DNA of 17,118 bases from contig JAUQZC010000045.1 in NCBI GenBank assembly GCA_030587435.1, positions 1 to 17,118 on the forward strand. Direction: 5' to 3'. The notes below the pieces were generated by a model. That model was given only the letters and a program-made list of their open reading frames with translations. It did no database searches and had not been told where the DNA came from. The position numbers were made by a program, and so were the translations under genes. This document shows, piece by piece, positions 13,659-17,118 of this stretch (position 1 is its first letter; every line of letters begins with the position of its first letter). This DNA is from Candidatus Baldrarchaeota archaeon (GTDB lineage Archaea; Asgardarchaeota; Baldrarchaeia; Baldrarchaeales; DXJG01).

Positions 13659-13985
13659 TCATTTTATTTGTTCCTTTAGCTCTTTTAATAGTTTTTGGAG
13701 TTTTTTGTCTTTATATAGAAGTCTATCTAGTATTTCGTCGCTAAGTTCCTCATTTGTTAATTCTATTGCAACTCTACCCCAGTAACCACATTCTTTGCAA
13801 AGGAACTTTGGCCTAGTTATACCCATTGCGCCTAAGATATCGAATTTTGCTTTCATAAACTGTATTTGAGGACTTTTACAAACAGGGCAAATTTTAACAA
13901 CAACTTTTATTCCTTTCTTCTTTAATTCCTCGAAGACGTTTAACAGTTCTTCAAGGTGCTTTGATTCAGCTGTCTTCTTAGACAT
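13659..13985 (-). CDS. Zinc-ribbon protein of unknown function
   Basis: A 108-residue protein with one treble-clef-like zinc ribbon: CPVC (Cys33, Cys36) and CKEC (Cys63, Cys66) separated by 26 residues that include the KAKFDILGAMGITRPKF segment. Charged helices flank the ribbon (LEELLNVFEELKKKG before, ELSDEILDRLLYKDKKLQ after). Zinc binding is safe to infer; a nucleic-acid or protein-adaptor role is only a guess. The frame starts at GTG 13994; ATG 13985 follows GGAGG with a very short 2-base spacing and is taken as start, but GTG 13994 remains possible. A TATA-like TTAATAAAC lies at about 14025-14034 (minus strand). Confidence 0.75.
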   Translation of the reverse strand: MSKKTAESKHLEELLNVFEELKKKGIKVVVKICPVCKSPQIQFMKAKFDILGAMGITRPKFLCKECGYWGRVAIELTNEELSDEILDRLLYKDKKLQKLLKELKEQIK

Positions 13986-14479
13986 GTCCTCCACATCGCA
14001 GATTTTACAGCCATACTTAATGGAGAATGTTTATTAAGATTTATTGTTACGCTTCGAAATGTTGATCAAACAATTATGCAACAAATTACCTTTACATGTT
14101 GATGGAAAAGAAACGCTTGCATTTACCTCTTTCAACTAGGAAGTCAATCTTGCGGAGCATAAAACATAAAGGTGGCATTGTACAACTCTTATTGACTTAC
14201 CTAAAGACTTTCAGGCCTTTCTGAACGGATATGTAGATTTCCAGTAATTAAAATACTTTGGTACAGTTTTAAACCATTACAGCTATCTGAGAAACTAGAA
14301 ACATGAGATCTTACTAATCCAACTTCATGTTTACATGTACAGTTACTGGTTTAGACGTAGGGCTTTCCTAGTGTAAGCTATCTCAATAGTTTTTTAAATG
14401 ATAAAGTGCTGTATTAAACCTAAAATAAAATAGTTAATAATTTGAAATTGTAGCTTAAATTTTGGCTAGGTGGTTTTGA
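13986..14479. other. Intergenic interval without a supported gene
   Basis: No intact gene is visible. One plus-strand frame from ATG 14059 shows coding-like stretches (LPLHVDGKETLAF; TTLIDLPKDFQAFLNGY) interrupted by several stops, so decayed coding sequence is possible but not shown. The right end carries the leader and AGGTGG ribosome site (14469-14474) of the next gene. Confidence 0.4.
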
Positions 14480-14944
14480 ATGGGTAGAAGAAGATATAAA
14501 TCGGAATACAAGGCTTATTCCTCACTGGCGGTTGGTTTAATTCTCATTGCATGGGGGATATTATCTTACTTTGGAATCTTTCCAGGAAGTATATGGATTG
14601 CTTTTGCTGGTTTCTGGATTTTGGGAACAGCTATCTCAATTTTATTGAGCCGTGGATCTGTTTTAAAAACGGTGCTTTACTCTTTAAAAAGTTATAAAAG
14701 AGTTAAACTTGATCAGCTTGCAAAAGAATTAGATATGAGACCAGACGAGTTGAGGGCGGCGATAGTAGATTTAAGGGCAGAAGGAAAAATAGATGTTAGG
14801 TTTGACCCTGAAACGGGAGAAGTTATTGTCGGTGAAAGTTTCGAAAAAGTAAAGGGAGGAAAAAGATTCTGCCAATACTGTGGAGAACCAGTACCAGAAA
14901 CAGCTAGATTCTGCCCATCATGCGGATCATACATCGAAGAATAG
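14480..14944 (+). CDS. Membrane-anchored wHTH and zinc-ribbon protein
   Basis: A 154-residue protein with three parts: two transmembrane helices at about residues 13-32 and 36-56; a winged-helix-like domain at about 62-117 (VLKTVLYSLKSYKRVKLDQ, LAKELDMRPDELRAAIVDL, then a wing at KIDVRFDPETGEVIV); and a C-terminal zinc ribbon with CQYC (131, 134) and CPSC (145, 148). The helical hairpin puts both ends in the cytoplasm, so the wHTH and ribbon would be held at the inner membrane face. Such proteins are seen in several archaea; function is not known, and the winged helix may bind protein rather than DNA. ATG 14480 follows AGGTGG at 5 bases. The gene stands alone between gene-free stretches. Confidence 0.8.
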   Translation: MGRRRYKSEYKAYSSLAVGLILIAWGILSYFGIFPGSIWIAFAGFWILGTAISILLSRGSVLKTVLYSLKSYKRVKLDQLAKELDMRPDELRAAIVDLRAEGKIDVRFDPETGEVIVGESFEKVKGGKRFCQYCGEPVPETARFCPSCGSYIEE

Positions 14945-14964
14945 CGATTTTAAGTTAGTAAGAC

Positions 14965-15101
14965 TTACAACACTACAGTTTCTTCACGTGTCACGATGTT
15001 ACAACTTTTATTTTTAAATTTAGCAAAAATATCTTCCGTATCTCTTCCTCGTTTAATTTAGATTCCACATGAACACTTCCAAATTTTAAATCAATAGTAT
15101 A
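14965..15101 (-). pseudogene. Probable relic of a small gene, frameshifted and without a start
   Basis: In one minus-strand frame (15101 downward) the DNA reads TIDLKFGSVHVESKLNEEE followed by IRKIF, then stops at 14993-14991 after drifting. In the neighbouring frame the coding pattern resumes after an A5 run (15025-15029 on the + strand) as FAKFKNKSCNIVTREETVVL and a TAA at 14967-14965. One extra base in the run would join them. No ATG, GTG or TTG exists at the natural start; an ATT (15095-15093) stands where one would be expected, and no ribosome site precedes it. Composition is coding-like but short, so chance cannot be excluded. Family not recognised. Confidence 0.3.
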
Positions 15102-15222
15102 TTAGAGCTTCTAATTCCTAATCTACTGCTGATCAATGCGAGAAATCGTAGGTGCAACCAAGTAAAATCTTGTGCCATGCTGTATGCATTTTGAGTGTTT
15201 AAGGAAGAAGAACAAGGTATAA

Positions 15223-15957
15223 CTATTTTGAGATTAAGTTCTTTAAGATTTTTAGTATTGTTTGGGCGTTTGGTAGCATTCCATGGTTGTTGTTAAGGTA
15301 GATGTACGCTTTTTCCGGTTTTTTCTTAACTATTTTTTGGGCGATTTCTTTGAGTTCTTCTTCGGTGTAATAGTGTGAGTACCATGCTGTTCTTCCATGT
15401 AATCTTAGGTAAACTATGTTGTTAGTTGTGTATATTTCTCTTGGGAAATCTGGTGAGTCTATGGAGACCAATGTTATTCCAAGGTTTTCTGCCCATCTGA
15501 TCCATTTATCTGTGAACCAGTTCATGTTTCTCCATTCAAGGGCAAATCTTTCTCCCAATTCACATTTTGAAACAAATTTTTCTATTCTTTGAACATATTT
15601 TTCCGAAGGTTCTAGAGAAGGAGGTAACTGAAAAAGGTAGAAATCTATTTTATCATCTAATGGCTCAAACAGTTTTTTGAATTTCATCCACGTTTGATAA
15701 GCCCTATCGCCGAGCTTAAAGACATGTGTAACAAAACGGTTAACTTTAATAGCCCATCTCAAATTTGGACTAAATCTCATAGTTTTTTTAGCCCACGATT
15801 TTACTTGGTTCGGAAAAGGAAAACGGTAAAAAGAAGCATTTAACTCTAAACTATTAAGACCAGATCTCTTAAGATACCACTCCAATCCATCAGGATTCCA
15901 ACTATAGGAAAAGCCTGAGGTACCTACAAAAACCTTCATTCTACTCAATTTAGTCAT
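15223..15957 (-). CDS. DUF72 (YecE-like) TIM-barrel protein
   Basis: A 244-residue DUF72 protein (COG1801). Visible signatures: FVGTSGFSYSWNP at the start of the barrel, LELNASFYRFP, FAIKVNRFVTH-like WAIKVNRFVTH, a FQLPPSLEP segment, FALEWRN, and the C-terminal VYLRLHGRTAWYSHYYTEEEL and IYLNNNHG motifs. Length and motif order are normal. The molecular function of the family is unsettled; a TIM-barrel hydrolase or nuclease-like role has been proposed. ATG 15957 has a weak AGTGAAG site; ATG 15939 (MKVFVGTSG) is an alternative that would begin right at the conserved block. It lies 44 bases after the PIN toxin gene on the same strand and may be co-transcribed with it. Confidence 0.88.
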   Translation of the reverse strand: MTKLSRMKVFVGTSGFSYSWNPDGLEWYLKRSGLNSLELNASFYRFPFPNQVKSWAKKTMRFSPNLRWAIKVNRFVTHVFKLGDRAYQTWMKFKKLFEPLDDKIDFYLFQLPPSLEPSEKYVQRIEKFVSKCELGERFALEWRNMNWFTDKWIRWAENLGITLVSIDSPDFPREIYTTNNIVYLRLHGRTAWYSHYYTEEELKEIAQKIVKKKPEKAYIYLNNNHGMLPNAQTILKILKNLISK

Positions 15958-15979
15958 TTTAACTTCACTTAGGATATAT

Positions 15980-16015
15980 TATTTTATTTTTCTTTAGTAT
16001 TTTATTTTTCTTTAG
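15980..16015. repeat. Perfect 18-bp tandem duplication at the toxin 3' end
   Basis: The 18-base unit TATTTTATTTTTCTTTAG occurs twice head to tail. It spans the last codons and stop of the PIN gene, so the second copy repeats the stop and follows it. On the minus strand the copies are A-rich. Confidence 0.85.
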
Positions 16016-16514
16016 TTTCCGAAAATATTTTACTAAATATATGTCTCTCTACTCTGAACTTTAAACCTGTTAATTTGATGTAGAGTTCTTCTACGGATTC
16101 TTTAAGTTTACCTTCTTGATGTAACCTTTTTAATAGTGCTAAAGTGCCCATTACAGTTACACCAAGATCTCTAGCTAATTTTCTAGCTTTCTTATCATCC
16201 AATACGGCTACCTTCCCCTTAATTAGCGCTATAAAGATTGTCGACGATTCTCCCTTGCCGAGCCCAGGAAAATCTTTTTCAACTTCCTCTAACGTTATCA
16301 GTTTTCTATCTACGAGCTCCTTGATCCTAAAATATGCTTCATTTTCCTTTACGCTTAGTTCTTTCACTACAGCACTAGGAACTTCAATTTTATTAAAAAA
16401 ATTAAAAGCATCATCTAAATATCCCAGTTTTGTTAAAATTATTAAAACTGATGTGTCAAAAACTGCCGAAAACTTTTTTGTACGCCTCAAGTTCCTTCTC
16501 AACCTCTTCTTCAT
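16002..16514 (-). CDS. PIN-domain toxin, DUF3368 (VapC-like)
   Basis: A PIN-fold putative ribonuclease of up to 170 residues, toxin of a type II pair with the UPF0175 protein upstream. Conserved acids are in place: AVFDTSVLI (Asp20), VVKEL (Glu52), GKGES (Glu89) and AVLDDKKARKLA (Asp106/107). The DUF3368 signature GLGKGESSTIFIA and GTLALLKRLHQEG are both present, so the active site looks intact. The frame opens at ATG 16514, inside the antitoxin gene (59-base overlap), without a ribosome site; TTG 16490, just after GAGAAGGA, is an alternative that trims the basic N-terminal eight residues. The last codons come from an 18-bp tandem duplication. Followed by DUF72 on the same strand. Confidence 0.85.
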   Translation of the reverse strand: MKKRLRRNLRRTKKFSAVFDTSVLIILTKLGYLDDAFNFFNKIEVPSAVVKELSVKENEAYFRIKELVDRKLITLEEVEKDFPGLGKGESSTIFIALIKGKVAVLDDKKARKLARDLGVTVMGTLALLKRLHQEGKLKESVEELYIKLTGLKFRVERHIFSKIFSETKEK

Positions 16515-16704
16515 CGTAAAAACTATATTTTACACCAAGTTTATCAAGAAGATCCCAAAGTTCATCAACTCTAATGCCTAACAATTCAGCAGCCTTTCCA
16601 AAGGAAATTTTACCAGAAAGCAAAAGACCAAGAACCAAGAACAATTTTTCCTTGTCATGATAAGGAACGACTATGCTGTTCAACAATACGTTTACATCAC
16701 TCAC
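16456..16704 (-). CDS. UPF0175-family antitoxin
   Basis: An 82-residue member of UPF0175 (COG2886), usually the antitoxin of DUF3368 PIN toxins. The helix-turn-helix core LLLSGKISFGKAAELLGIRVDELWDLLDKLGV is the family hallmark, followed by an acidic tail (YDEEEVEKELEAYKKVF) likely to bind the toxin. The open frame begins at GTG 16713, but GTG 16704 follows GGTAGGTG (16718-16711) at 6 bases and is preferred. A TATA box lies at 16736-16745. The final 59 bases overlap the toxin frame, normal for such operons. Autoregulation through the HTH is typical of the family but not shown here. Confidence 0.85.
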   Translation of the reverse strand: MSDVNVLLNSIVVPYHDKEKLFLVLGLLLSGKISFGKAAELLGIRVDELWDLLDKLGVKYSFYDEEEVEKELEAYKKVFGSF

Positions 16705-16735
16705 ATGCAACACCTACCATTTAATTCCTATGTGA

Positions 16736-16745
16736 TATTAATAAA
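16736..16745 (-). promoter_or_regulatory. TATA box of the UPF0175/DUF3368 operon
   Basis: TTTATTAATA on the minus strand about 35 bases before GTG 16704; predicted initiation near 16715 would place the ribosome site at the RNA 5' end. Confidence 0.45.
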
Positions 16746-16799
16746 GATAATTAATGAAACAAGAGGAAAGATAATGGTGTCAACTCTAGATTGAGATAG

Positions 16800-17118
16800 T
16801 TAAAGTGCTGTTAGAATTGTTTTCTTTACGAATTCCTTGGTTAAGGTTAGGTCGTCTATGTAAACGAATTCGTTTAGTCCGTGAAAGTTATTGTCTCCTC
16901 TTAGGGCTCCGAATTGAATTACAGGCATTCTATCTATTAAATGTACTCCATCAGTTCCCCCTAGTTCAACGATTATCTTTGGCTCTTTTCCAGTTACTTC
17001 TCTTAAAATTTGCCTGAATTTCTCTATAACTTTTTCATCGGTTGTAACCCACGCATCCATGAGACCCTTTGCATCTACTTCAACCTCAATGTTATTTTCC
17101 TTGGCAAACTGCTCTATT
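16800..17118 (-). CDS. M20-family peptidase/deacylase, C-terminal part (truncated by window edge)
   Basis: The frame is open to the window end (codons IEQFAKENNIEVEV precede the in-frame ATG at 17060), so only the last ~105 residues are present. They match the C-terminal catalytic part of M20 metallopeptidases (ArgE/DapE/CPG2 group): the WVTTDEKVIEKF helix, GGTDGVHL in place of the usual GGTSDAR, then VIQFGALRGDNNFHGLNEFV, where the His in NFHGLNE is the late metal-binding His, and the closing IDDLTLTKEFV helix. Members remove acyl or amino-acid groups from N-acyl amino acids, for example in arginine or lysine biosynthesis; the exact substrate cannot be told from this part. ATG 17060 is internal, not a start. 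Confidence 0.85.
   Translation of the reverse strand, partial: IEQFAKENNIEVEVDAKGLMDAWVTTDEKVIEKFRQILREVTGKEPKIIVELGGTDGVHLIDRMPVIQFGALRGDNNFHGLNEFVYIDDLTLTKEFVKKTILTAL

Noticed and set aside
14059..14246. Possible decayed gene from ATG 14059
   Set aside because: Coding-like fragments exist, but stops occur about as often as chance predicts in AT-rich DNA and no family is recognised.

Overview
The window is archaeal chromosomal DNA. An NreA-type DNA repair protein, an isoprenoid diphosphate synthase of the archaeal lipid pathway, an archaeal class A24 (preflagellin/PibD-type) prepilin peptidase, roadblock/LC7 proteins, PIN toxins of the VapC kind and TATA/BRE promoters with GGAGGTGA-like ribosome binding sites all point that way. 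The AT-rich base composition, frequent GTG/TTG starts, a large Lrp-like tandem winged-helix regulator and a membrane wHTH-zinc-ribbon protein suggest a thermophilic TACK-group archaeon (Bathyarchaeia or a relative). That placement is a guess, because no rRNA or tRNA gene is present.

Layout: (1) 1-2011, the 3' part of nreA and an inositol-monophosphatase/FBPase-type phosphatase. (2) 2000-5305, a membrane block: a CPBP (CAAX protease-like) protein, a three-gene run of secreted or membrane proteins of unknown function (3127-4609), and a VTT/DedA-like protein convergent with them. (3) 5306-7055, a 0.5 kb gene-free stretch, a COG2945-like alpha/beta hydrolase, and a two-gene minus-strand unit with a roadblock-like protein. 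(4) 7056-11965, a divergent promoter region, a 483-residue regulator built as two wHTH-plus-sensor halves, an overlooked 52-residue membrane protein (8791-8949), a roadblock/LC7 protein, a coiled-coil wHTH protein and a polyprenyl (GGPP-type) synthase. (5) 12014-15222, a broken VapB/VapC-like pair, a prepilin peptidase, a zinc-ribbon protein, a membrane wHTH-zinc-ribbon protein and a probable small relic gene. (6) 15223-17118, an intact UPF0175/DUF3368 toxin-antitoxin pair followed by a DUF72 protein, then the 3' end of an M20 peptidase.

This is mostly ordinary archaeal housekeeping and regulatory content. No defence island, CRISPR array or complete insertion sequence is visible. The points of most interest are the decayed toxin-antitoxin pair (antitoxin with ATA where ATG is expected, toxin with a one-base frameshift), the hidden small membrane protein with its own promoter, the three-gene N-glycosylation-rich membrane cluster, and a change in strand composition (A/C-rich to T/G-rich on the + strand) around the divergent region at 7059-7289 beside the double winged-helix protein. 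Several start codons were moved downstream from the longest open frame because a Shine-Dalgarno sequence decides them.
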